Assembly: GCA_947846985.1 (NCBI GenBank)
Contig: CANTUZ010000001.1
Coordinates: forward strand, 5,253,504 to 5,317,503
Length of the DNA: 64,000 nucleotides
Direction of reading: 5' to 3'
From: Fratercula arctica
Lineage: Eukaryota; Chordata; Aves; Charadriiformes; Alcidae
A program made the translations under genes and the position numbers. The notes below the pieces were generated by a model. That model was not told where the DNA came from and ran no database searches. It was given only the letters and a program-made list of their open reading frames with translations. The first letter of the stretch is position 1. Each line of letters starts with the position of its first letter. Positions 25,361 to 36,967 of this stretch are shown here, piece by piece.

Positions 25361-25393
25361 ACTAACATTTAACTAACATTTAACTAACATTTA
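25361..25393. repeat. 11-bp tandem triplication (ACTAACATTTA)x3
   Basis: Three exact consecutive copies of ACTAACATTTA, with a partial related unit (TACATTTAAA) just before. A short minisatellite-like slippage product. Confidence 0.95.
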
Positions 25394-25471
25394 AAATCAG
25401 ATGGCGTGAATGCACCAGTAATTATCCACTTTGCTGACAAAATCAACAAGAAAGTAATAAGACTCAGTCTT

Positions 25472-25560
25472 GCCTAGAGACAGAGCACTAACTGGGAAGT
25501 AGGATACATGGATTTGTTTCCTACCTATATTGAATGACCTCCATATGTTAATTTCCCAGG
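25472..25560 (+). mobile_element. MIR/L3-like SINE relic
   Basis: AGAGACAGAGCACTAACTGG, then GAAGTAGGATACATGGATTT and TTTCCTACCTATATTGAATG, then TTAATTTCCCAGG, follow the order of an old amniote tRNA-derived/L3-type repeat ('agagcactggactgggagtcaggagacctgggttctattcc...'). Strongly diverged and identified from pattern memory. Confidence 0.45.
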
Positions 25561-28500
25561 GATATTAGTCCACAGTTTTCCAGTCCTACTTTGCTGGGAC
25601 TCCAGTTCAGCTAATAAAGGATGCTGTTGCCCATCTACTAGTCACAAACAGTTGTTTCAGCACTTCCCTCTTTTCCCACGACCAGGGACACTTTTGTGAT
25701 GAATCTGATGCTGAGAAGTTTCTAGATAAGTTAGACTTTCCTGAGCTACAGTACTGACCAGCACTGTCATACTGGCATCTCAGGAGGTTTCCAGTACTTC
25801 AGCAGTCCAACCTGAAGTTTGTGATCCCAGTTTCCTTTTGCAGTCATTTGTTTATTTTTATGGCATTGTGACAATCATTCTCCCACTGATGATTTGTTTT
25901 TCTTTGTGTCCTGCAGCCACTCTTACTTCAGCAGCATGTCTTTATCATCCATACTGACCTATTTTGAAGCACCACATGCAAGCATCTCACCACACAAGCA
26001 GTTTGTCTCAATGCCACGCCATACCATGCATTCATAGTTCAACCCCTTGCTGTCTCAGCTTTAAATCCCTAGCAGAAATTTTTTTCACTTATATTTGTCA
26101 CCCATTGCCACCCACCAAGCCAACATATCACTTTAGCTCTGACTTGTGTATCTCTGCTTTGTACTACAATCTGGATCAGATAGCTCCCTAAACCTACAGA
26201 GTTTATTGATTAGGACTACAGAGATCACAATCAGCCAGGAAGTGATAAAGCAAGCTAATCCATATGCTTCGATACATCTATATGTACAGATACGTTGTTT
26301 AGAACACACAGATCCATAACGATATTTCACATAGCCACCAAAATTTTATAGATCTGCTTTTGCGGCTTTCATAACTGATTTTGAACAAAACATCCCAGAG
26401 ATTCAGCAAAACTTAAAGGTTGCTGTCCCAATCTGGCATTTTTTTCCTGGGAACTGATAGGATTATTTGATTTGTTCAGTCTTTCCTGATGCTTCTACAC
26501 CTACTGCGAACAAGTGCTATGCCATCGGTGCCAACCTAAAAGGGAGTATCCTGAGAACACGGTTGATAGTAACAGAATTTATCTCCAGCACAAAGCTTTG
26601 TGGATATACGAAGCGCTAACAAAACCCACACGCTGCACAGATCACGCTACCAGTCTTGAGTCACTAATCTGTTCTACAAAAAAAGTTGCCAGCCCAGTTG
26701 CAGGATCAGCAAGCTCCAGGGCTGCCCATCAGTCAGCCTCAGAGCCATCGCATTAAAATCCTTGCGAAAAAGTCAACGGAAGTTGACTGCTTTATTATTT
26801 GTCACTCCGAGCCTTGAAGAAAATTCTGCAGGAGCGTTTATTCTCCCGCTTTCTCGAGCAAACTCTTGTCAGAAGTTGAAGCCAACTTGCCTGTTGGCAG
26901 AATGTGGCAGAAACTCTATCAAACTCTAAGAGGAGATGAATTCTTTCTTATTTCTGTTTTAGTTAGCGACTGGGGAGAAGATGCCCAAGACACCCTTCAA
27001 GACGGATCAGGCTATAAGTGCTCTTCCAGGCTGCCAAACTGAGGTGTCAGCCAGCTCCTCTTTGAGAAGCCCCTGGCACATTAACTCCCCAGAGGTGAAG
27101 ATAACAAACCAGACCTTTAGACAAGTGGGGCCTAATTACCCCAACTTTTCATTAACTTTGGTAGAGATACATTGACACTGACGTGGAATTAGAGCGAAGG
27201 CTAGTTTGTCTCCTCCTGTAGCTGGCAAATGCCAGCCCAGATCCAGGGATGAGACATGCCCCTTGTCCAGCGCCGCCGTTGCACAGATTTATGATGCATT
27301 TATGCCTCTGATTCCTTTCCCACTTCTTTCCTACTGAGACGTAACGCCTTCTGGGGAAGGGTGCATCTTACACGCATCTACCTGTGGACTGATGTTGCCT
27401 GAAACTATAGCAGCTTTATACTGCTGCAGCTGCATTCAAATATAAATACTCAAAATGACAGAGCAGTGATTGCACCTGCATCAGATCCTTCCTGTGTGGG
27501 AAGGGGAATAAGCTGCAAAAGTAGAAGGCAGGTCTGCTGTGGTGCAATACTATGGCTTGTAACAGTATAGTTATTTTAGTGGCACATTTATATTCTCAGC
27601 TGAAATACTGCTAAAATCTTCCAGTGCTGACCCAATCTGTGCTGGAGAAGAATCTTTCACAACGCCGCTGCAATCCTGACTGCTACCTGTGGCTGTTACC
27701 ATAATGCAAATACTGAATGATAAAAAGTAATAACTGGACACGAACTGCATGCACTGTGCTGTCATGGGCAGGCAATACAAATTACTTGCGGAAATTTTTC
27801 CTCCTCCCCTGTATTCTGCTGTAGGTGACAAGCTCTTTGTTAACTTTTCCTTCACTGTTAGCAATGAAAATGTGCTTATGTGGCAGCTAGTAACTCAAGC
27901 TTCCCACGGGGACAGTTAATCCTCTGCTCCTTGGTCCCGCGCTTAGTTCCCTCAGTCACTTTCCCCCTACGGATCCAGTAACAGAGCAGGAGAAGACGTG
28001 CCGGAAAGAGAATGAGAGCAATAATTAACCACAAGGAATGGAGAAACAGGACTGGTTAGAAAGATCAAGAAACAATGGCATGTCAAACAGCAAAACATCA
28101 GTGCTTAATGGTTTAAACAAGTAACATGAAAGCCTTGTTCTTTCTTGTCCAATGACACAGGAGTCTCCCTATCCACAGAAATATCTCTCTGTTAAAGGAT
28201 AACATTAAACAATCCAATCTTTAATAAGCCACGGGAAACCTAGAGGCACAATACAGACCCCCTTTGTTTATCAGAGACCTTATATGCCCAGAGGTCTTCA
28301 GATGAATGAGGTGCCAGACAGCAGTCTGGGAAGGCTGGGGGTGTTAACTCAACACCCTCCATCAGCTTCACAAAACCATCACTGCTCGCGCTCAGACTCC
28401 ACCCTGTCTTTCCCACAATGGCTGAGGATAATGAGGAAGTTATTCCAAAACTGTTAAAAAATCTGAAATAATTCTGCTTCTATCTGAAAGTCAGGTTTTA

Positions 28501-29699
28501 TGCCACATATTTTCTACAGGATTGACACGGAGAGAAAAAAATCTTAGCTTTGATGAGTTCAACAGTGACATTCCAAAAGAGTCACAGGCTCGCCTAAGTA
28601 GGGGCATGTGGTCCTGTTTGAGATCTCCTGGGGTATCCCACAGTTTCTTGCTCATCTCATACGCATCGTTGGAATACCTTGTGGCATCTCATATAGAATG
28701 GCCATGTCTAGATACCTGAATTGCTCTTCGGTCTATACTGGGCTAAAACTTCACCCTAAGGCTAGTTTGGGATGAGATGATAGCAGAGTTTGCAGAAAAC
28801 TTCCTTTTCTTGCCTGGATCACAATAGCAGTCAGCCCTTGGAGAACAAAACACTGCAGAGGCAGGATGAAAATGTGTGACCAGCGTAGAGCTCGTTTACC
28901 CTCTCTGGCTTGCAGCATGGGGAGGAGATCAGGCATTTCAACAAAAAGCAAGCGTTAGAAGAAAAAAACTTAGGTCTGGATGTCAGGTCTTTAAGATTTT
29001 TCTTACTTGTACTCTGAAGGTTCAAAACTGTAACCTCTTAAATAGGGATTTGACTAATGCCTCATATAAAGCCCACTGAGTTCTGCTCTAATACCGGTTC
29101 TACACTCGCATGACAGACTGAGCTTCCACATTTGCACCACTGGGGCACCAACTCTACGTTAATTTCATTGCAAGTATTAAATCTAGCTGCAGAGAGGCAG
29201 TTTCAAGACTAGGAACTTTTGAAGATCCATCCAAATCCTTGATTAAGACATGGAAAGCCCAAGCTACCTGTTTAATGTTTTTCTTTCAATAGCAAACTAA
29301 CACAAGGGGAAAAAAACCGAGGTTTCCGTGCTTTGCGCGGAGACTGGGCTGGCAGGTTCTGCTCAGGGCTTTCCTCACATCGAGCTCCAAGCACAGCCAC
29401 CTGGGAGTCACTTGACTCCCAGACTTGGTCAGGCTCATGGCAACTTCCCAAGGACTCATTTGCTTGTTCTAAGAAAAGAGATCCACTGCTATCTTTAAAA
29501 CTGAAGCAACCCAGAGCTCTGTCCCATTAGCTCCACAGGACAGATAAGTTCAAAAGCACTTTGGCGGAGAACGCATATCTGACACCTTTCCCTTCCGTGA
29601 TGCCTCTCCAAGTAGACTCCTAAGCTAAACAACAGTCTTTGATAGGACATTTGGTAAAACAAAAGGGATTTGGGAAGCTATCTGGAAAAAATCTGGCCC

Positions 29700-29843
29700 C
29701 ATTCCTGGAAACATTCGAGGTCAGGTTGGATGGGGCTTTGAGCAACCTTATCCAGTTGAAGATGTCCCTGCTTATTGCAGGGGATTTTGGACTAGATGAT
29801 CTTCAAAGGTCCCTTCCAACCCAAACTATTCTATGATTCTATG
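29700..29843 (+). mobile_element. CR1 LINE 3' UTR fragment
   Basis: The sequence runs from ATTCCTGGAAACATTCGAGG through GGTTGGATGGGGCTTTGAGC and TAGATGATCTTCAAAGGTCC to a clean tail ATTCTATGATTCTATG. This is the last ~140 bases of a CR1 copy of a different subfamily from the 15.7 kb group, by its 3' UTR wording. Confidence 0.93.
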
Positions 29844-30770
29844 AAAAATGGCCTGCTAAAGAACTAGTTGCTAATGCACGTTATGTCCAGAAAACTCCTG
29901 TGAGCTTACACTTCGTCAAGCTAGATGATTCCTTATGTGACGGGTAATCTAAAAAGGTGGTGAAGCGCATGCAAATAGGTAAGTGCACTCCTGCACAGAG
30001 TGCAACCCCTCTCTGAAAGGCAGTATGGAGACTTAAATACATGTGGGCTGGGTCAAAATTCTTCATTTGCACCAGGACAAGAGTGTTTAACAGCCTCCTT
30101 TGCTCTTCCTCACACTTGCAGAATAAAGGTTCCCAAAACCTGTAAAGCGGCCAGCGTGGTGTTTACACCTTGCTACAAGGAGCAGCGAGCAGCCGGGGTT
30201 TGATCATGAAAACCTTCTTCGGTGTGAAATTATCACCTGAAGGGGGAGAGAGAAAACAGGATGACTGTAGCTGTGATAGAAAAAGATACTATGATTTTTC
30301 TTGAATTTATGGAGTTAATCTATGAGGGTTTACAAAACTGCCAAGCCTCTAAGAAAATCCCTGGTATAGGGATAAGTTTGCCCTTCTTTCTGTTTTCCCC
30401 TTCTGCCAGACCCCTTAGATGGATTTACCAGGCAGATGGATCTGGGTATTTTTTGGAAGGAGGCATCCTGGGCAGGGAAGGGTTACAACCACAGATGCCC
30501 CACATTTGCAGTGCTTCTCTAAGCCTCCTGTGCACACAAACAAGAGACGGCTGCTGTGCCTCTCCATGTTAAGAAAGATAAAATCAGGTCACTTAAGACA
30601 GGGAGAAGAGAGAATGAAACAAAAACAGAGCTAAGAAATCACAACTAAGGGAACATCCTGTACATGTAAGAGTAACGCAAAGGGAGAAGTGAAATTCCTG
30701 CCGTCAGACCCCAATTCTCGCACCAATTCCCTCTGTTGCCATGAGAATGTTTTGGGTTTTTTTTTTCTGC

Positions 30771-30860
30771 CTTCTTTTCCCCACCTAAAAAAAGGGGACA
30801 GTACTTACACAATCACTTTGCAAAGTGCATAGGAGGATTAGCTATTATTTATCATATAAA
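30771..30860 (+). mobile_element. MIR/L3-like relic
   Basis: CTTCTTTTCCCCACCTAAAA, then AAAGGGGACAGTACTTACAC, then AAAGTGCATAGGAGGATTA, parallel the 'cagtttccccatctgtaaaatggggataatagtacctac...gaggattaa' core in the forward direction. Old and diverged. Confidence 0.45.
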
Positions 30861-31571
30861 CAGAGCTATGGAACTGCGAAGGAATACTTTTAATAAATAG
30901 CTCATTACTTCATTATGTTTTTGACTTCGGCTCTTCCCAGGAAGGTCAATCAAATTTGATTTTTCTGCCATCTGCCCCAAAAAGTGCAGATCCCTTAACC
31001 ATCTCATCCCTGATGGGCTGCCTTTACCTAAAATGACTTGCGCACAACACCTGCTTTTACACAATGTGCGTCTCTTGGTCAGTCATGTATGTGAGTCACA
31101 GTGAACAGCACATTAAACAATAACGTTGATTTGTATTTTAATAATCTGACCTTGTTTTAGCTGGACAGGCAATGATTTACATCCCGTCATGTTGCAGACA
31201 CGACAGGTTATGGATCCTTGTTACGCTGTTGTGAATACTGAGTGACTCCGGTGAAGCCTTCAGAATTCTACCACAGAAATGGAGATCAAAATAACTTTAA
31301 ATAATTTGGGGGATTTAAATAACTGGGAGGTGGCTGCAGCCTTGCTCTTCAGGCTTTAACCTACACAAGCTTGAGAGATTTTGTACCCTTTGCAACTAAG
31401 GACCAGGGCAAATTTCTATTCCAGCGTACCCAGAGCCTATTTTATTTGTTCTAATCAGATTGACCTGGATTCAGCTGGCTTCCTCCAAGCAAAATTCACT
31501 GTAGTGCTCAAGAAAGAAAAAAAAAAAAACCAAATCCTCACAATATCTGCCAGATGTAGTGACCCTCAGAT

Positions 31572-31670
31572 AAAAAAAAAAAAAAAAAACAAACAAAAAA
31601 CCCAAAAAAACCCAAAAACAAAACAAAAAGAAAAAGAAAAAAAAGAAAAAAAGAAAAAAAAAAAGAAAAT
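31572..31670. repeat. A-rich low-complexity tract
   Basis: About 100 bases made almost only of A, interrupted by single C or G and CCC triplets (A17, AAACAAAC, AAAAAGAAAAAG patterns). A further A12 tract lies just upstream near 31.52 kb. Confidence 0.95.
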
Positions 31671-33674
31671 ATTTTCATCAGCATTTATTTTATTTCTTCA
31701 GCTGATTTGCTTTTGTCTCCTAAAAGCCTGTGGGACACAAAGACGGCACTAACTTTCCTCCCCATCACAATGCTCAGCGATAACGTTAGCTGACCCACTT
31801 CAGTGCTGCAATGAGTTATGCTATTAAATGACTGAAGGCAAATCAGCTCTCCTGGCTTCTCACAATGTAAGTCTCAATGCATATGAAAAAACTTACTTCT
31901 TTATTTTTATCATTATGAGGGCTTACCACTTACCAGCGAGTGCTTTCTAGCGAGCTGGAAGCTGCCATATGACCAGTGTAGAGACAGTGAATAGTAATTT
32001 AGTCTGTTTATTTTGCACATTACACAAGAGAATGATTATAATAGGTCTGGATTAACAGCAGAGGGTTACTTGACACTGTTTTCCTGTCTTTGGCCAACTC
32101 TCAGTGCAGAAGGACAGGTGTGATGGATGTGGCACCTGGCCTGTGCTGCAGAAGTACAAATGTCAGCTTCAGAAAGGAGCCAGGAAAATGTAAAAGGATT
32201 CAGTCTAACCCTGATCCAGGTCTTTCCATGGGCTTTTCCTAAAGGCGGCTCAACTGCTTTCACAAGACCAGATTATAGAATAACTTCTGTTCCTATTTTC
32301 TGACGCCACCTCCATCCCAGAACAGGGTGGAGCCCATGGCAAACTTTGCTCGTACCAAAATGCAGTTCTCTGCCCTCTTTGCTTCCTTAGATATTTAAGT
32401 CATTGCACCGGATGACTGGATCCACTCCTATTCCTGAAGTGTCTGAAAGCCCTCTTCACTGTTCTACCATTCCTGAGTTGAAGGCTCACTCATCCTCCTC
32501 CATCAGGCTGTGGCAGATGATCTTCTTCCTCCCTCTCTTGTGCACGAGGGATTCAGAAACAGAAATAACTGTTTGCTTTTGAACCCTTGTGAGCACATGC
32601 GGATCTCAGCAGCTGCTCATGGCTGTGTGCAGCATTGGCTCCTCCTCCACTTTCCTCTAACATCGCCCAGGTAGGAGGTGGAGTTTCCTCCTTCTCCTGA
32701 CCTGCTTGGAGGGAAGCATCAGCCTAAGCTAGTCTTGTCATTAAATCTTCTTGGGCTTGGAAGTAAATGGTTGCAAATGTGCTGCTTTGAGAAAACAAAG
32801 ATGCAGTTGGATAGTCCCATCTGTTCCCCCTTGGAGTCTGGAGGGATACTTGTCTGATATGAGATGAAGAGAAAAATTGGGATGAAAGGCAACTGGCTTT
32901 GGGCTCATTTTAAAGAGGCTTCCTCTTTCATAAAGTATTCTGATTATTCACTGCAGGGTTGGTTCAGAGATGGATGGATCTTCCAGGGCTGAGGAAGGGA
33001 TGGTCTCCATCCACTGCTTACTTGTAACCAGAGGGCCCACTGCACGCTGGCATTTAGTTAGGCAAAATGGAAGGAAGGGAAGGCTATCGCCTTGGTTAAA
33101 TTCAGTATCAATCCATTGTTAATAGGCTTAATTGATAATGATGACTTTTTTCTTTCTCCACATCAGAAGGCAGTTCACGCCAAGAGAGTGTTATAATGAG
33201 AACAGGAGCTCAAAGTAGATGGGCACATATTTTGAATACCAGTCTGGGGGAAGGGGAAGATACCTTGATGGGTTGAGAACTCTAACAAGCAGGACGGGGT
33301 TTCCAATGATTGCACTATAAACTACGTGCTGGGCATGTATTACAGTAATCTCGATCACTAGGGACTCACTAATTGGACATTTAAGAGCAGGCACATAAAT
33401 AAAATACCTCCAGATTGTGGACAGATTACATGCATGTATTCAGTTCTGTTATGGCTACACTTTCTTCATGATTCCTGTTACATGGCCCATTGATAGGATT
33501 TTAAAACTTAATCCCCCAGGCCAGTGAGTCCAGAAAGTACTTCCTAAATAGCATATTGCCAATACCGATCTGAATTAAGACCAGCCTGTAAATGCTGTAC
33601 CATGCAATTGATTTGACTTTGCACTGTTTGGGTTTTTTTTCTTTTCTTTCCATTCTTCCCAGATGATATAAAAC

Positions 33675-33710
33675 AATAAAAGCATTTCAGGAAAAAAAAA
33701 AAAAAAAAAA
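33675..33710 (+). other. AATAAA followed by A19: possible retrocopy 3' end
   Basis: An AATAAA hexamer at 33675-33680 is followed after 11 bases by an uninterrupted A19 at 33692-33710. This is the layout of a polyadenylated transcript copied into DNA. I recognise no coding sequence upstream, so the source, length and even the retrocopy nature are unproven. A chance AATAAA next to a homopolymer is possible in AT-rich DNA. Confidence 0.3.
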
Positions 33711-33849
33711 GAGAAGGAAATCATTCTTATTTTGGTATTCAATTGAGGAGCAAGAGTAATACCTCTGAGGGACTAAAAGAACACCGTTAATCAGTTTAAG
33801 ATCACAATTTTAGTTTTGTGAAGGCAATGATAGTAACAGTTTACATAAC

Positions 33850-33895
33850 TGGAGTGCCTTTCATTTCAGAATATCCTGAAGATCTTTGCAAACTG
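33850..33895 (-). mobile_element. Ancient L3-like 3' relic
   Basis: GGAGTGCCTTTCATTTCAGA, followed by AAGATCTTTGCAAACTG, resembles the reverse complement of 'gtaaagcgctttgagatccttggatgaaaggcgc', the tail region of old L3/MIR-type repeats. Short and diverged. Confidence 0.35.
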
Positions 33896-33995
33896 AAATT
33901 TGTGGAGAAGTGTCATACAGCAATCTGACTAACTTTGGCAACTCTGTACGAACACTTAGCAACAAGACAGTGAATTCTGTGAAAAAGATTGTTCG

Positions 33996-34050
33996 GAATC
34001 AGGTGATCTTTAAGGTCCTTTCCAACTCTAACCATTCTATGATCCTATAA
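33996..34050 (+). mobile_element. Short CR1 3' tail
   Basis: CAGGTGATCTTTAAGGTCCT, then TTCCAACTCTAACCATTCTATGATCCTAT in two pieces, is the last ~50 bases of a CR1 3' UTR with a decayed octamer tail. Confidence 0.85.
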
Positions 34051-36098
34051 AAAGGCACTGTTCACGTGCACTGTAAGGTGACAGAAATATACCCAGTATC
34101 TCAAAATTAATTCATTTTTTTTTAATGCACGTATGATAGGTGAAACATTTTGACCAATGAAGCAATTTTCAGTTCTACAGTGGATCAGAACTGATTGCTC
34201 TTTATAATTTTTTGTAGATTTTCCAAATCTTGACAGTTTCCTCATTTCGGTTGTGATCCATAACTGTGTAACTGACAATCAAATAAAAAACCAGCACCCA
34301 AAGCTGATGGTATGTGGTCACCAGCTCTATAAGTTGGTTATTCTCATTTCTAAACAAAAAGATTTCAAACTTTCCTTGAAAATAAAGTCTTAGATTATTA
34401 ATTTGCTCTAGGTTATTCATAATATTCTTTTTTCAAAATGCTTAAAAACTCTGAAAGGATGGAGGTATTTTAAGTGTCCCCAAATACGTGCGCTTGTTTT
34501 TTTCCTGAAGCAGTCTTTTATATGTTTGCCTTAGGTTCTGCTTGACACACTGCTTCTACCCTCTATTTTTGGAACATTAGGTGAATCCCAAACTTATACA
34601 CAGCTGCGCTGTTTCGTTCCTTCTTGCTTGAGGCTGGGGAGAGCATGCCTGAACTGAGCCTGAGCTCTCCTTCAACACTTCTTGGTACGTACAGGTGGCA
34701 CGTGAAATGGTTATTATTATGTTGCTTTAGCTGTAGGAAAGGAGCCAGGCGCGGAGGAAATTGTGACTCAGAGATGAACAGTTTGTAATACTTCTGGGCT
34801 TCTTCAGGGCTGGTGTAACCAACTCATGATGTGCAGCCCTTGCGGAGGGCTGTACACTAAATTGGGTGACGCTTTCACACGTGGTGGATGTCACTACAAA
34901 GCCCCTGAGTCAATGAGTCGACAGGGTGACGCTGACTTGCACCAAGGCGGAGAGTGGCCCCGGCTCTAACCCTCGTCTTCCAGATGAATGCAAGTCTTGT
35001 CGCAGATATCGCAGGACACATCTAGAGTCTTACAGTGACAGGAGCCAGGGACTGAGCTCCAGCGCTGGCTCCCTGAGGGCTACCGCTGCTTGGCTGCTGG
35101 CGCTCCGTAGCCATGTTTTGGACCATTCCTACTGGATCGCACCAAAACAAATCAGCTCCTGGGGTAGCAATGAGTGTGGGAGCTTCTTGTCACTTGTCCT
35201 TTAGGCTGTAGCTAAGTCCCTAGCCCTCTTTTTTCTTTTTTTTTTCTTTTCTTTTTTTTTTTTTTAAAAACAACATAGACTGCTGTAGAGATTACAGATG
35301 AGACATCTTCTTCTAGGGGAGATTTCCCCAAGCGTGCATTTCTCAGCGTCTTCCTTTTTTTTTTGTGATCGTATTTATTTTTTTCTTTACCTTTTTTAAA
35401 TGCTTATCCTACCAAAGCTGTACCACTGACCTACTTTTTAAAATGCATCATAGAAACCCCTGGTTCTTCAAACGTTTTAATATAGAAGTTATACTGCAAA
35501 CGTTAGTCCAAGCAGGTAACGGACCAAAGCAAATATTTACTATAGTGCGTGTAAAATGGAAAAATAAAAAGAACATATAGATTTTGTCAGGCCCATGAAT
35601 AAAGCAAACAGCGAGCGAATTGTGTCGAAACATAAACCAAGCAATTCTTTTTAGCCATGCAAATCTCCCATAGCCAGTCTGAAGTCTCGATCACAAAGCT
35701 TTTTCTGCGATGTTAAAGAGAAGACCTTCCTTTCACTGCAGAGTGATAAAGAGGCACTAAGCCCTGCTCTGTCGTTAGTCACAAGTCATTTTAATGTGGG
35801 TTTGTAACACTGTGAAAGACGACCTGCAAAAGGCAAGTGGCAGGCTATAATTCTGTGCCTTGGAAGGTAACACCGGGATCTACTAGCTGATAATTGACTT
35901 TCCTGTTATACACTTATCATCTGTAACACTTTTAGACCCTCAGTGGGTCCTTGCTAGCAGTGTGTGTGTTAATGCCTGTGACAGGGACAGAGCAGTAAAC
36001 TGTCCCTAGCGTGGAAATGACTGTCCCGTCCTGGCCGAAAGCAGCAGCAACAGCCACGCAGCTGTGAACCCAACTCCAGTTGCCAGTCACAGGCCACT
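34051..36098. other. Noncoding stretch
   Basis: No gene recognised. The T-rich tract at about 35229-35266 and a T10 tract near 35.36 kb are low complexity. The interval 34.9-35.2 kb is richer in G+C and has a 92-codon open frame (34926-35204, plus strand) without recognisable domain or clear splice structure. Confidence 0.5.
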
Positions 36099-36215
36099 AA
36101 TTATCATTCTTTTATATGATACGAGCGCTATCTGGCCTCAAAATTGTGTAGAAGCACAGTGTAAGATATTGTCTCTGCCCTGAAGAATTTATAATCTGAT
36201 CAGGCAAAGGGCTGG
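36099..36215 (+). mobile_element. Ancient L3/CR1-like amniote repeat relic
   Basis: TTATCATTC is followed by GAGCGCTATCTGGCCTCAAA, then GAAGCACAGTGTAAGATATT, then GTCTCTGCCCTGAAGAATTT and ATAATCTGATCAGGCAAAGG. This follows the 'agcgcctagaggcc...aagacagtccctgccccgaagagcttacaatctaa' order of an old turtle/crocodile-type repeat. It is the clearest of the four relics of this type in the window. Confidence 0.6.
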
Positions 36216-36967
36216 AAGGGTATTTGGGAAATACCACGACATTTGTGCCCTGTTTTCAAACACCTCCCTAAGCGCTGACAAGTGGCTACTGTCAGAGACA
36301 GATAGGAGGCCGGATGGACCTTTGATTTGCCTGGTCTGACCGTTAAGAGCAGCCAGAGGAAATCCATGCACTGAGGACTCAAGGGATTTGGCCAGAGCCA
36401 GGTCAACATCCGAAGAGGGCAGAGAGCCCAGGGGTTGCAACCTGCAGCCCAAGCTGGGAGCTGCTGCCTTGCATCCAGACAGGTCTTCTCCTCCTCCTCC
36501 CCGTGCTCTGCAGACAGCCTAATAAGACTTGTATCCAGGGATTTCCAGACTGAGGCAGGAGCGCTGACACAGACATTTCCTGGGCTGCTTGCATTGCTGC
36601 TTCTACACATTTGACGTTGTAGAGTGGCAGGAGTAGCTGCAAAAGCCAGCCTGGTTAACACGGATAATGAACCCGTCTGCGTGCACCTGCTCAGAGCAAG
36701 CAGTGATACCTTCACATATGTATTCCAGTTACATCCCGCTTGTGGAGTTTGATATTCACCTCCGTGTGATGAGACAGCCTTTAAGGCATTGCTGCTGGAA
36801 TCAGCACAGCCTGCGAACTGCTCCTCTACAGACTCCTCCAGATTTAAGCAGGGAAGGAATACCGCCAGGGCAGGCTGAGAAGACAAAATACAGATGGGCA
36901 TTTCTGTACTGCTCCCTGCGAGCCTGGAGGAAGGCATCACGGGTGTAGGAACACGAGCCAGAGGCAT
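36200..36967 (-). other. Unassigned 255-codon open frame, probably fortuitous
   Basis: This is the longest open frame in the window, from ATG at 36967-36965 (G at -3, in-frame TGA two codons upstream) to a stop at 36200. The translation is rich in Ser, Leu, Ala and Cys. It has no signal peptide, no regular membrane segment pattern and no motif I recognise. Its last codons run into the ancient repeat at 36099-36215. The local DNA is richer in G+C than its surroundings, which lowers stop-codon frequency, and other frames on both strands are also open here. I see no promoter, splice sites or poly(A) signal tied to it. It could be an exon of a lineage-specific transcript, but chance is the better explanation. 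Confidence 0.15.

Larger units (their letters stand above)
20707..29699. other. Nine-kilobase stretch without a recognised young transposon or gene
   Basis: This is the longest interval in the window without a clear CR1 or LTR. It holds C14 and C21 tracts, a T16 tract at 22504-22519, a T17A17 tract at 23.57 kb, an 11-bp triplication at 25.36 kb, and MIR-like relics near 23.8 and 25.5 kb. Open frames up to about 120 codons (e.g. 20960-21325 plus, 23379-23729 plus) have no recognisable domain. The interval 22.6-22.85 kb has relatively balanced composition with scattered CpG, but I cannot say whether it is conserved. Confidence 0.45.
29844..33995. other. Noncoding stretch with A-rich tract and possible retrocopy tail
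   Basis: No gene recognised. Contents are a MIR-like patch at 30.8 kb, a 100-base A-rich tract at 31.6 kb, and an AATAAA plus poly(A) arrangement at 33.68-33.71 kb. An old L3-like patch sits at 33.85 kb. The 103-codon open frame at 30261-30572 has no recognisable domain. Confidence 0.5.

Noticed and set aside
25361..25393. CRISPR-like repeat array
   Set aside because: Units are contiguous without spacers, and the sequence context is a vertebrate genome.
34926..35204. Open frame as a candidate exon in a G+C-richer patch
   Set aside because: No consistent splice acceptor/donor pair and no recognisable protein similarity.
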